From Bacteroidales bacterium (GTDB taxonomy: Bacteria > Bacteroidota > Bacteroidia > Bacteroidales > GCA-2748055), in contig JACJXF010000005.1 of assembly GCA_020636775.1 (NCBI GenBank), forward strand, positions 40,522 through 104,521: a stretch of 64,000 bases of DNA. The letters are read 5' to 3'. The stretch's first letter is position 1, and every line of letters starts with the position of its first letter. The translations under genes and the position numbers were made by a program. Below, piece after piece: positions 51,751 to 60,391 of the stretch. The notes under the pieces were generated by a model. It was given only the letters and a program-made list of their open reading frames with translations, was not told where the DNA came from and searched no databases.

Positions 51751-53055
51751 ATGAGCAGCTTCCGCATCGAAGGGGGTCATAAATTACAGGGTAGCATTGT
51801 CCCTCAGGGGGCAAAAAACGAAGCCCTTCAGATTCTTTGTGCAACACTTCTCACCTCGGAAGCAGTAACTATTTCGAATATCCCCAATATTCTCGATGTA
51901 AACAAGCTCATAGACCTTCTCACCGATATGGGAGTAAAGGTAAAAAAGCACTCTTCATCCAAATATACTTTTACAGCTTCAGATGTAAATCTTAACTACC
52001 TGGAGACAGATGATTTCTATCAAAAAAGCACTGCCCTCAGAGGATCGGTGATGATCGTCGGTCCCCTGTTAGGTCGCTTTGGCAAAGCCTTTATTCCCAA
52101 GCCCGGAGGAGACAAAATCGGCCGACGTAGACTCGATACCCATTTTCTTGGTTTTCAAAACCTGGGAGCAAAGTTTAATTTCGATTCAGCAAACTATTTT
52201 TATACAGTCGAAGCAAAAGAGCTCAAAGGATGCTATATGCTTCTGGATGAAGCTTCCGTTACCGGAACTGCCAATATTATCATGGCTGCCGTTCTGGCAA
52301 AAGGAAAAACAACCATATACAACGCCGCCTGCGAACCTTATATTCAGCAGCTTTGCCTGATGCTTAACCGGATGGGGGCAAACATTTCCGGAATAGGCTC
52401 GAATCTTCTGACTATAGAGGGAGTCAAAACTCTCAAAGGAACTGATCATACCATTCTTCCGGATATGATTGAAATAGGAAGTTTCATTGGGATGGCTGCC
52501 ATGACTCATTCTGAACTGACTATTAAAAACGTCAGACTCGATATGCTGGGAATTATTCCTGAATCATTTAGGCGGATGGGAATTGAAATGGAATTCAGGG
52601 GAGATGATATCTATATCCCTGAACAAGAGCATTATGAGATAGATACTTTTATCGATGGCGCCATTCTTACCATTGCTGATGCACCCTGGCCGGGACTCAC
52701 TCCCGACCTGCTAAGTGTTATCCTGGTAATTGCCACCCAGGCAAAGGGAAGCATACTCGTGCATCAGAAAATGTTTGAAAGCCGATTGTTCTTCGTTGAC
52801 AAGCTTATTGACATGGGTGCACAAATTATTTTATGCGATCCCCACCGGGCAACGGTTATTGGTCTTGACGGAAAGATCAAACTTCGCTCTACCACCATGA
52901 CATCCCCCGATATCCGTGCAGGAGTTGCCCTTCTCATTGCTGCCATGTCAGCAGAAGGAATCAGCACCATTCACAATATCGAACAGATTGATCGGGGCTA
53001 TGAAAATATCGACCATCGTCTTAACCAACTGGGAGCCAAAATTACCAGAATCTGA
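51751..53055 (+). CDS. murA: UDP-N-acetylglucosamine 1-carboxyvinyltransferase MurA (Asp active-site form)
   Basis: 434 residues. It makes the first committed step of peptidoglycan synthesis, adding enolpyruvate from PEP to UDP-GlcNAc in the cytoplasm. The N terminus has GSIVPQGAKNEALQILCATL with the conserved Lys and Asn. The active-site loop reads KPGGDKIGRRRLD: Asp121 stands where most bacteria have the fosfomycin-reactive Cys (E. coli Cys115). This change is known in mycobacteria and chlamydiae to make the enzyme fosfomycin-resistant. The rest of the inside-out barrel is complete, ending in RGYENIDHRLNQLGAKI. It is translationally linked to the DUF4290-like gene (6 nt). Confidence 0.96.
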   Translation: MSSFRIEGGHKLQGSIVPQGAKNEALQILCATLLTSEAVTISNIPNILDVNKLIDLLTDMGVKVKKHSSSKYTFTASDVNLNYLETDDFYQKSTALRGSVMIVGPLLGRFGKAFIPKPGGDKIGRRRLDTHFLGFQNLGAKFNFDSANYFYTVEAKELKGCYMLLDEASVTGTANIIMAAVLAKGKTTIYNAACEPYIQQLCLMLNRMGANISGIGSNLLTIEGVKTLKGTDHTILPDMIEIGSFIGMAAMTHSELTIKNVRLDMLGIIPESFRRMGIEMEFRGDDIYIPEQEHYEIDTFIDGAILTIADAPWPGLTPDLLSVILVIATQAKGSILVHQKMFESRLFFVDKLIDMGAQIILCDPHRATVIGLDGKIKLRSTTMTSPDIRAGVALLIAAMSAEGISTIHNIEQIDRGYENIDHRLNQLGAKITRI

Positions 53056-53163
53056 ACCTCCTGTAAACGCATAATGATATTTTTTTTATTGGGAGGGATT
53101 CCATGCCTTACATTGGAAAACAATTTTTAACAAAGCCTTAATACCTCTGGCATATATTTTGTT

Positions 53164-53171
53164 TATATTTG
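53164..53171 (+). promoter_or_regulatory. -7 box of the TlpA-like gene
   Basis: TATATTTG matches TAnnTTTG and lies 38 nt before the ATG. The -33 region at the right distance has no clear TTG. Confidence 0.4.
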
Positions 53172-53208
53172 CAAAGATTTACATATATAGATATTAATTA
53201 TTAAAAAC

Positions 53209-53790
53209 ATGATTCAAAAAGTATTAGTATTGGTTGGTCTTGGCATTGCAGTTACCACGGCCAATTGTTCATCAGTTCAGGGTGATGGAGCAAAACAGGC
53301 AACTACTCCTCCTGCAAAAACAGAGGAAACCTCCGACGTAAAAGTTGGTCTTGAGGTTGGCAACAAGGCTCCTGAACTCGAATTTCCTTCTCCGGAGGGA
53401 GATATCATTAAGCTTTCCTCTTTAAGGGGACAGCTGGTTTTAATTGATTTCTGGGCATCATGGTGTCCTCCCTGCAGGGTTGAAAATCCAAATCTTGTGG
53501 CTACCTATGGTCTTTATAAAGATGAAGATTTCAATGGCGGTAAAGGATTTACCATTTACAGTGTATCTCTTGATCAGCAAAAAGACAGATGGATCGGGGC
53601 TATCAAATCCGATAATCTTTTCTGGCCCTCACATGTCAGTGATCTGAACGGATGGCAGTCAGTACCGGCAGCCATGTACCAGGTAAGATCCATTCCATCT
53701 AACTTTCTTATCGACGGAAACGGAATTATACTTGCCACAAATCTGCGTGGAGAAGCACTGGGATTAAAGCTTACAGAACTGAAGAAGTAA
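53209..53790 (+). CDS. TlpA/ResA-like thioredoxin, envelope-anchored or secreted
   Basis: 193 residues. The N terminus has a hydrophobic segment (VLVLVGLGIAVTTANCSS). The Cys after TTAN could be lipidated, although Asn at -1 is not standard for a lipobox. A Thr/Pro-rich linker follows, then a thioredoxin fold of the AhpC/TSA-TlpA type with redox motif WASWCPPCR, preceded by GNKAPELEFPSPEGD and followed by the cis-Pro region VRSIPSNFLIDGNG. Such proteins reduce periplasmic disulfides, for example in cytochrome c maturation. It is a single gene ended by a clear terminator. Confidence 0.9.
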   Translation: MIQKVLVLVGLGIAVTTANCSSVQGDGAKQATTPPAKTEETSDVKVGLEVGNKAPELEFPSPEGDIIKLSSLRGQLVLIDFWASWCPPCRVENPNLVATYGLYKDEDFNGGKGFTIYSVSLDQQKDRWIGAIKSDNLFWPSHVSDLNGWQSVPAAMYQVRSIPSNFLIDGNGIILATNLRGEALGLKLTELKK

Positions 53791-53819
53791 TTTTCACGGA
53801 CAATTTGCAAAAACATTAA

Positions 53820-53850
53820 AGGCCATGGAAACACCATGGTCTTTTTTTGT
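53820..53850 (+). terminator. Rho-independent terminator of the TlpA-like gene
   Basis: AGGCCATGG and CCATGGTCT form an 8-9-bp stem around a short AAACA loop, followed by seven T residues. It lies about 30 nt after the stop codon. Confidence 0.85.
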
Positions 53851-53870
53851 GGATTATATTCGGAACATGC

Positions 53871-53897
53871 GATTTTTGTCACTTCCTGACAAAAATC
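53871..53897. promoter_or_regulatory. Perfect inverted repeat GATTTTTGTCA-N5-TGACAAAAATC upstream of grpE
   Basis: Eleven-base arms (53871-53881 and 53887-53897) separated by CTTCC, 96 nt before the grpE ATG and downstream of the TlpA terminator. No T-tract follows. Its place before a heat-shock operon suggests an operator, but it does not match CIRCE or CtsR sites. Confidence 0.45.
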
Positions 53898-53992
53898 ATG
53901 CATCAGATTTTTTCAACTGTCAAATTGTCGTCAATGAGATTAATGGCAAACTATTTGTAATAAGCAAGGGGTCACATTTAATACTATAAAGA

Positions 53993-54562
53993 ATGGTCAG
54001 AAAAGTTAATACAGGAAGCACCAAACCTGATACTTCAAAGGATAAAAATAAAAATCAAAAACATAAATCAACTGCCGGGCCGAAAGCTTCGGATGAACTG
54101 GAAAAGCTTAAATCACAGCTTGAAGCTGCCGAAAACAAGCTGAAGGAGAGTCAGGATAAATATTTGCGCCTTTCGGCTGAGTTCGATAATTACAGGAAAA
54201 GAACCCTAAGGGAAAAATCTGAATTACTGAAATCAGGCGGAGAGGATACCATCATTAAGGTTCTTCCGGTTCTTGACGACTTTGAGAGAGCAATGCTTGC
54301 CATGCAAACTTCCAAAGATATAGAGGCGGTTAAGGATGGTATTGTGCTGATATACAATAAACTTAAAGAAACATTGACTCAGCAGGGTATTAAAGAGATA
54401 GAAGCCTTAAATCTGGATTTTAATACAGATCTCCATGAAGCCATTACGAAGATTCCTGCACCTAATAAGGAATTACAGGGAAAGGTTGTGGATGTGGTTC
54501 AAAAAGGATATTACCTGAATGATAAAGTACTTCGTTTTGCAAAAGTTGTGATCGGGGAATAA
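53993..54562 (+). CDS. grpE: Nucleotide exchange factor GrpE
   Basis: 189 residues. It releases ADP from DnaK. A disordered, Lys/Asn-rich N terminus (1-35) leads to a long coiled coil (SDELEKLKSQLEAAENKLKE), then the conserved AEFDNYRKRT and VLPVLDDFERAM, and the C-terminal beta domain with DLHEAITKIPAP and VVQKGYYLNDKVLRFAKV. It lies 10 nt before dnaJ; dnaK is not in the window. Confidence 0.96.
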   Translation: MVRKVNTGSTKPDTSKDKNKNQKHKSTAGPKASDELEKLKSQLEAAENKLKESQDKYLRLSAEFDNYRKRTLREKSELLKSGGEDTIIKVLPVLDDFERAMLAMQTSKDIEAVKDGIVLIYNKLKETLTQQGIKEIEALNLDFNTDLHEAITKIPAPNKELQGKVVDVVQKGYYLNDKVLRFAKVVIGE

Positions 54563-54572
54563 AGGAAAAAAT

Positions 54573-55721
54573 ATGGCAAAAAGAGATTATTACGAAGTTT
54601 TGGAGGTATCAAAGAATGCCAGTGCGGAGGAGATTAAAAAAGCCTACCGAAAAATGGCATTGAAATACCATCCCGATAAGAATCCTGATAACAAAGAAGC
54701 TGAGAATAAATTCAAGGAAGCTGCTGAGGCTTACGATATCTTGTCAAACCCTCAGAAAAAAGCCAAATATGATCAGTATGGGCATGCAGCATTCAGCAAC
54801 GGAGGCGGCGGCGGAGGTTTTTCGGGAGGCATGACCGTTGAGGATATCTTCGAACATTTTGGGGATATTTTTGGCGGATTTGGCGGGTTTGGCGGGTTTG
54901 GTGGTGGCAGACAATCCCAGCCCAGACAAAATAAAGGCTCTAACCTCAGGGTAAAAGTTAAACTCAATCTTGAAGAAATTTCAAAAGGGGTTGAGAAAAA
55001 AATAAAAGTTAAGAAATACGTTTCCTGCGATACCTGCTCAGGAACCGGTGCGAAAGACGGCTCATCATACAATACCTGTACAACCTGTAACGGAAAAGGA
55101 CAGGTAACCCGTGTGGCCAACACTTTTCTGGGTGCCATGCAAACTACAACCAGCTGCCCGACCTGTAATGGCGAAGGCCGAATAATCTCCAGCAAGTGTA
55201 ATAAGTGCTACGGTGAAGGTATAATCAGCACCGAGGAGACTATTTCATTTTCCATACCTGCCGGTGTAGGTGAAGGCATGCAGCTAAAGGTGTCAGGTAA
55301 AGGAAACGCTGCCCGACGCGGAGGTGTTAACGGAGATCTCCTGGTTCTTATAACAGAAGAACCGCACCCGCAGCTTATCCGTGATGGCAACGACCTGCTT
55401 TACAATATGTATTTAACGATTCCTGATGCTGTTACCGGCACCACAGTTGAAATTCCAACCATTGACGGAAAAATTAAGATTAAAATTGATGCAGGAACTC
55501 AACCGGGAAAGATATTGAGAATCAGAGGCAAAGGATTACCTGATGTGAATGGCTATGGCAAGGGAGATCTTTTGATTTCCATATCCGTCTGGATTCCCCG
55601 AAATCTCAGCAAGGAGGAGTACAAAGTTTTTGAAAAACTGAAAGAATCTTCTAACTTTATTCCCAATCCTGATAAAAATGATAAAACATTTTTTGACCGC
55701 ATGCGGAACTTTTTTGAATAA
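54573..55721 (+). CDS. dnaJ: Chaperone protein DnaJ
   Basis: 382 residues, type I DnaJ. The J domain (1-70) has YHPDKNPDN with the HPD motif. A Gly/Phe-rich linker follows (GGFGGFGGFGGG). The zinc-finger domain has four CxxCxGxG repeats: CDTCSGTG, CTTCNGKG, CPTCNGEG and CNKCYGEG. Client-binding beta domains follow to the C terminus. It stimulates DnaK and binds unfolded proteins. It lies between grpE (10 nt) and the ABC exporter ATPase gene (11 nt), so these appear to be one transcript. Confidence 0.97.
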   Translation: MAKRDYYEVLEVSKNASAEEIKKAYRKMALKYHPDKNPDNKEAENKFKEAAEAYDILSNPQKKAKYDQYGHAAFSNGGGGGGFSGGMTVEDIFEHFGDIFGGFGGFGGFGGGRQSQPRQNKGSNLRVKVKLNLEEISKGVEKKIKVKKYVSCDTCSGTGAKDGSSYNTCTTCNGKGQVTRVANTFLGAMQTTTSCPTCNGEGRIISSKCNKCYGEGIISTEETISFSIPAGVGEGMQLKVSGKGNAARRGGVNGDLLVLITEEPHPQLIRDGNDLLYNMYLTIPDAVTGTTVEIPTIDGKIKIKIDAGTQPGKILRIRGKGLPDVNGYGKGDLLISISVWIPRNLSKEEYKVFEKLKESSNFIPNPDKNDKTFFDRMRNFFE

Positions 55722-55732
55722 AAATTATCTCT

Positions 55733-56668
55733 ATGGAGCTATTTAAGGCAACAGACATCGTCAAACAATTTTCCAATCATCGTGCTCTTAATAAGGTTTC
55801 TATATCGGTACCGGAAAACAGTATTTTCGGTTTACTGGGTCCGAACGGCGCCGGAAAAACCACTTTAATCAGAATAATTAACCAGATTACGGCTCCCGAT
55901 GAGGGGGAATTGTATTTCGGGGGAAGGAAAATGAAAGCCGACGATATTTACCAGATTGGTTACCTTCCGGAGGAAAGAGGACTCTATAAAAAAATGAAGG
56001 TTGGGGAGCAGGCATTATATCTTGCTCAGTTAAAGGGCCTCTCGAAGAACGATGCCATGAAAAAACTGAAATACCTTTTTCAGAAATTCGAGATAATCGA
56101 CTGGTGGAACAAAAAAGTGGAAGAGCTTTCAAAAGGTATGCAACAAAAAATTCAGTTTATTACCACCATCATACATGAGCCGAAATTGCTTATTTTTGAT
56201 GAGCCTTTCAGTGGATTTGATCCTATCAATGCAAACCTCCTGAAAAATGAAATTCTTGAATTAAAAAGCAAGGGAGCCACCATAATTTTTTCCACCCACA
56301 ATATGAGCAGCGTTGAAGAACTCTGCGATCATATAAGTCTGATCAATAAGTCTGAGGTAATCCTCGAAGGACAGATTTATGATATAAAAAAAACATATCG
56401 TACCAATGTCTATGAATTAAGTTATCAGGGGGATCCTCAGAAACTGGAAAGCAGTCTGGGCCCCGGATATGAGCTGCTCAGCAATAAAACAAACCACCAT
56501 GTGAATCTTGCCAGCATAAAAGCTTCGGGTGAAGATACAGACAACCGGCTTTTAAAGGAACTTATAAAACACGTTACTGTCGTGTCTTTTAATGAGCTCA
56601 TACCTTCCATGAACGATGTTTTTATAAGGGTGGTAGAAGAAACTAATAAGAAAAATCAGGTGGCCTGA
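55733..56668 (+). CDS. ABC transporter ATP-binding protein (NatA-like)
   Basis: 311 residues. Walker A is GLLGPNGAGKTTLIR, the signature is EELSKGMQQKI, Walker B is LLIFDEPFSGFDP, and the switch His is in IFSTHNMSS. The C-terminal 90 residues are the extension seen in Nat/Bcr-type exporters. It pairs with the membrane protein 99 nt downstream. The export substrate is not known; sodium, drugs or peptides are options in the family. Its place right after dnaJ (11 nt) is unusual and suggests co-expression with heat-shock proteins. Confidence 0.93.
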   Translation: MELFKATDIVKQFSNHRALNKVSISVPENSIFGLLGPNGAGKTTLIRIINQITAPDEGELYFGGRKMKADDIYQIGYLPEERGLYKKMKVGEQALYLAQLKGLSKNDAMKKLKYLFQKFEIIDWWNKKVEELSKGMQQKIQFITTIIHEPKLLIFDEPFSGFDPINANLLKNEILELKSKGATIIFSTHNMSSVEELCDHISLINKSEVILEGQIYDIKKTYRTNVYELSYQGDPQKLESSLGPGYELLSNKTNHHVNLASIKASGEDTDNRLLKELIKHVTVVSFNELIPSMNDVFIRVVEETNKKNQVA

Positions 56669-56767
56669 TATCCGGCGGGTTCATTTTTTTTCTGTATGAA
56701 ACCAAAATTGATAAACCTGCCCGCTTTCAGAAAGCACCTGAGCTGAAAAAAAATAAAACAGACGAGA

Positions 56768-58114
56768 ATGAAAAAAATCTTCCTTATCATTCAAAGAGAA
56801 TACCTTTCCAGGGTAAGAAAAAAGTCATTTCTGGTTATGACAATTCTGGGCCCTTTATTGTTTGCAGCCTTTATGGTTGTTCCTGCCTGGCTTGCTACCA
56901 TGGAAGACACTGATGTAAAAACCATTGCAGTGGCAGACAGTACAAATATTTTTTACAAAGCCCTTCCGGAAACAGAATACATAAAATTTGCTTACCCTGA
57001 AGGTGTCAGCCTTAAAGAACTCCAGCAGAATTTCAGTCAGTCGGGATACAGTGCCATCCTCTTTATCCCCCATAACATTCTGGCTTCAAATGCGAGCATT
57101 TTATACTCCGACAAGCAGCCCAGCATGTCGGTAAGTATGCATATTAAAAACTCCCTTGAGAAAGAGATTGAAAGACAAAAACTTAAGGCCAACAATATTG
57201 AAAATCTTGATGAGATTTTAAAATCTGTTAAAACGGATATTAACCTCCGGAATATTATCTGGGGAGATGATGGAAAGGAAAAAGAGAGCAATACCGGACT
57301 TGCCATGGGTATAGGTTATGGAAGCGGGATGCTGGTGTATTTTTTCATATTCCTTTTTGGGGCCCAGGTTATGCGCGGCGTTATTGAAGAAAAAACAAGC
57401 AGGATTGTTGAAGTTATTGTTTCATCGGTCCGCCCCTTCCAGCTTATGATGGGGAAAATCATTGGAATTGGTCTTGTGGGACTGACCCAGTTTGTTTTAT
57501 GGGTACTGCTTACCATAGTATTTATCGGAGGTGTTCAGAAGGTAGTATTTCCTGAAATGTCAAAAACTCCAACGGAACAGGCACTTTCACAGGATGTAAT
57601 GAGCGGACAGCAGGTAGATGAGTCAGCAATTAAATATACCGAGGCCAAACCCCAGATGCTTGAAGAGATTTTTTCTTCTCTAAAAAACGTAAACTTTGTC
57701 CTTATTCTGGGAATGTTCATTTTTTACTTTATCGGAGGCTTCCTTTTGTATGCTTCCTTCTTCGCAATCATTGGTTCGGCAGTCGACAGTGAGGCAGATA
57801 CTCAGCAGTTTATGCTTCCTGTAACCTTACCCCTTATCATTGCCATATTCGTAATGATTAACACAATCAATAATCCTGAAGGTCAGATAGCCTTCTGGTT
57901 CAGTCTTATTCCCCTGACTTCGCCCATTGTAATGATGGTGAGGATTCCATTCCATCCTGCAGCCTGGGAGATTATTCTGTCCGCTGTTATCTTAATAATC
58001 ACCTTTATCGGGTCAACCTGGATGGCTGGTAAAATTTATCGTACAGGAATACTCATGTACGGCAAAAAATCATCCTACAGCGAAATTTGGAAATGGCTCA
58101 GGTATAAAAATTAA
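56768..58114 (+). CDS. ABC-2 type exporter permease (NatB-like)
   Basis: 448 residues. One transmembrane helix at the N terminus (about 22-42) is followed by a large external domain (about 45-180), then a cluster of five helices from about 178 to 430 (GYGSGMLVYFFIFLFGAQVM, IGIGLVGLTQFVLWVLLTIV, LILGMFIFYFIGGFLLYASF and others). VIEEKTSRIVEVIVSSVRPFQLM is typical of ABC2_membrane_3/NatB proteins. The gene is paired with the ATPase gene and lies 7 nt before ppx. Confidence 0.92.
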   Translation: MKKIFLIIQREYLSRVRKKSFLVMTILGPLLFAAFMVVPAWLATMEDTDVKTIAVADSTNIFYKALPETEYIKFAYPEGVSLKELQQNFSQSGYSAILFIPHNILASNASILYSDKQPSMSVSMHIKNSLEKEIERQKLKANNIENLDEILKSVKTDINLRNIIWGDDGKEKESNTGLAMGIGYGSGMLVYFFIFLFGAQVMRGVIEEKTSRIVEVIVSSVRPFQLMMGKIIGIGLVGLTQFVLWVLLTIVFIGGVQKVVFPEMSKTPTEQALSQDVMSGQQVDESAIKYTEAKPQMLEEIFSSLKNVNFVLILGMFIFYFIGGFLLYASFFAIIGSAVDSEADTQQFMLPVTLPLIIAIFVMINTINNPEGQIAFWFSLIPLTSPIVMMVRIPFHPAAWEIILSAVILIITFIGSTWMAGKIYRTGILMYGKKSSYSEIWKWLRYKN

Positions 58115-58121
58115 GACCATA

Positions 58122-59075
58122 ATGATATATCCGGATAATAATGAAATCAACCGTGTTGCCATTCTCGATTTCGGGACCAATACCTTTAATCTGTTAATTG
58201 CTGAAATAAGTGATGAAAATAAATTACATGTTCTCCATACCGCCAAGGAGGCCGTTAAGCTTGGCGAGGGAGGAATAACAAAAAAAATCATCACAGAGCA
58301 AGCCTTCGAAAGAGGACTTACAGCTATTGAGCGTCACCTTGAACGTGTCAGGGAATATAACGTTCATAAAATTTATGCCTTTGCCACATCAGCCATTCGG
58401 GATGCATCAAACGGTAAGGATTTCATACATGCTGTTCAGCAAAAGTTCGAAATATATGTGCTGATAATTCCCGGGGAACGGGAAGCAGAAATGATCTACC
58501 GGGGCGTCAGGCTTTCCTTTGAAATGGATAGCCAGCCCGTTCTTATCCTGGATATCGGAGGGGGAAGCAATGAGTTTATAATTGCAAATAAGAAGGAAAT
58601 CCTATGGAAGCATAGCTTTAACCTGGGTATGGCCCGGCTTCTTGAAACCTTTAATCCCTCGGATCCAATTTCCAAAGATGAGATTCAGGAACTTGAATCT
58701 TATTTAAAAACTGAACTGAAGGAATTATTTGAGGCTGCAAAGAAATTTAAACCAAAAGTACTGGTTGGGGCTTCGGGTTCCTTTGAAACAATCTCTGCCT
58801 TAATTCAGCACCGCTACTCCGGAAAGTATAAAAAAGACGACAAAGCCTCCAGGGAGATTTCTTACGAAGACTACCAGTCTATACATAATCTCCTTTTGCC
58901 ATCCAGTATAGAAGAAAGAAGAAAAATGCAGGGCATGGAACCTGTTCGTGTTGAAATGATTGTGCTGGCTAGCATCTTTATAAATATCAGCCTTTCAGAA
59001 TGCGGAATTCAAAAAATTATCCAATCGGATTACGCACTGAAAGAAGGAGTAATAGCAGAAATATTAAATCTTTGA
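58122..59075 (+). CDS. Ppx/GppA family phosphatase
   Basis: 317 residues, the short single-module form of the exopolyphosphatase / pppGpp phosphatase family (actin-like fold). The phosphate loop 1 is AILDFGTNTFNLLIAE, the catalytic Glu lies in PGEREAEMIYRGV, and loop 2 is LILDIGGGSNEFII. Long C-terminal HD-like modules of E. coli Ppx are absent. It may degrade polyphosphate or hydrolyse pppGpp; the choice cannot be made from sequence. It lies 7 nt after the exporter permease and 12 nt before the NtrC-like gene, so it belongs to the same operon. Confidence 0.92.
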   Translation: MIYPDNNEINRVAILDFGTNTFNLLIAEISDENKLHVLHTAKEAVKLGEGGITKKIITEQAFERGLTAIERHLERVREYNVHKIYAFATSAIRDASNGKDFIHAVQQKFEIYVLIIPGEREAEMIYRGVRLSFEMDSQPVLILDIGGGSNEFIIANKKEILWKHSFNLGMARLLETFNPSDPISKDEIQELESYLKTELKELFEAAKKFKPKVLVGASGSFETISALIQHRYSGKYKKDDKASREISYEDYQSIHNLLLPSSIEERRKMQGMEPVRVEMIVLASIFINISLSECGIQKIIQSDYALKEGVIAEILNL

Positions 59076-59087
59076 AAATAGTATTAT

Positions 59088-60257
59088 ATGGCGAAAATAT
59101 TGGTGATAGATGATGAGAAGAGCATAAGGACAACCCTGCAGGAGATACTCCAGTATGAAAGTCATGAAGTGGACCTTGCATCCAGCGGTCCTGAAGGACT
59201 TGAAATGTTTGCCCAGAGTAAATACGATATTGTGCTTTGTGATATTAAAATGCCTGAAATGGATGGACTGGAGGTCCTTGAAAAAATAATTGAAAAAGAA
59301 TCCGACACCCAGGTAATAATGATCTCAGGGCATGGGAATGTGGAAAACGCAGTATTTGCCATAAAACGAGGAGCCTACGATTTCATTCAGAAACCGCTTG
59401 ATCTTAACCGCCTGCTGATTACCATCCGCAACGCCATGGATAAATCAAGTCTTATAACCGAAACCACTGTACTCAAGAAAAAGGTTAAAAAGACGCTTGA
59501 TATGGTAGGTGAATCCCCTGCTATACTTTTGGTTAAGGATATGATCGAGAAAGTGGCTGCCACTGATGCCCGTGTTCTGATAACCGGCGACAATGGTACA
59601 GGAAAAGAGCTTGTAGCCCGATGGCTGCATGAGAAAAGTGAAAGAGCATCCAAATCCTTTGTTGAAGTCAATTGCGCTGCAATTCCATCCGAATTGATTG
59701 AAAGTGAACTCTTTGGACACGAGAAGGGAGCTTTTACCTCTGCCATCAAACAGAGAAAAGGTAAATTCGAACAGGCTGACGGAGGTACCCTATTCCTGGA
59801 TGAAATTGGCGATATGAGCCTCTCGGCTCAGGCCAAAGTGCTGCGTGCGCTTCAGGAGCACAAGATAACACGTGTAGGCTCTGATTCCGATATCAATGTG
59901 AATGTCAGGATTATCGCGGCAACCAACAAAAACCTGAAAGAAGAAATTGCGAAAAATAACTTCCGGGAAGACCTTTACCACAGGCTCAGTGTAATACTCA
60001 TTCGTGTACCTTCCCTTAACGAAAGAACTGAGGATATTCCCCTGCTTGCCAGTCATTTCAACGAACTGATTTGTGAGGAATATGGAATGCCACTTAAAAC
60101 TATTACACCTGATGCCATTAAGGCACTGCAGGAAATATCCTGGACGGGAAATATACGGGAATTCAGAAATGTTCTGGAAAGGCTGATTATACTGTGTGAT
60201 AAAGAAATCAGCGGGAAAGACGTGTTGCAGTTTGCTCAACCGATTGGCAAAAAATAA
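59088..60257 (+). CDS. NtrC-like sigma-54 response regulator lacking a DNA-binding domain
   Basis: 389 residues. The receiver domain (1-120) has LVIDDE, Asp52 in LCDIKMPEMDG, Thr/Ser in MISGHG and Lys in FIQKPL. The AAA+ domain (about 140-375) has Walker A TGDNGTGKE, the sigma-54 loop as GAFTSA (residues 214-219; GAFTGA is usual), Walker B GGTLFLDEIGD and arginine-finger region RVGSDSDINVNVRIIAATN. The protein stops at QFAQPIGKK without the C-terminal Fis-type helix-turn-helix. It may activate sigma-54 from solution, as reported for FlgR of Helicobacter. No histidine kinase partner is adjacent. Confidence 0.92.
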   Translation: MAKILVIDDEKSIRTTLQEILQYESHEVDLASSGPEGLEMFAQSKYDIVLCDIKMPEMDGLEVLEKIIEKESDTQVIMISGHGNVENAVFAIKRGAYDFIQKPLDLNRLLITIRNAMDKSSLITETTVLKKKVKKTLDMVGESPAILLVKDMIEKVAATDARVLITGDNGTGKELVARWLHEKSERASKSFVEVNCAAIPSELIESELFGHEKGAFTSAIKQRKGKFEQADGGTLFLDEIGDMSLSAQAKVLRALQEHKITRVGSDSDINVNVRIIAATNKNLKEEIAKNNFREDLYHRLSVILIRVPSLNERTEDIPLLASHFNELICEEYGMPLKTITPDAIKALQEISWTGNIREFRNVLERLIILCDKEISGKDVLQFAQPIGKK

Positions 60258-60391
60258 GGAATTACCAATTAGGCTTGTCCTTGTGAGTATTCCTTTAACC
60301 AGCTTGATAAAACAGCTTCATTTAAATCATCTGTTAAATCTTCGAAGAAAAGTCTTCCAAAACATAACTGTAAAAACTGAAACCCAAGTCT

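Noticed and set aside
54773..55195. Minus-strand 140-residue open frame opposite dnaJ
   Set aside because: It mirrors the Gly-rich linker and zinc fingers of DnaJ and looks like Pro-rich noise.
59387..59749. Minus-strand 120-residue open frame opposite the NtrC-like gene
   Set aside because: It lies wholly inside a conserved AAA+ domain and has no features of its own.
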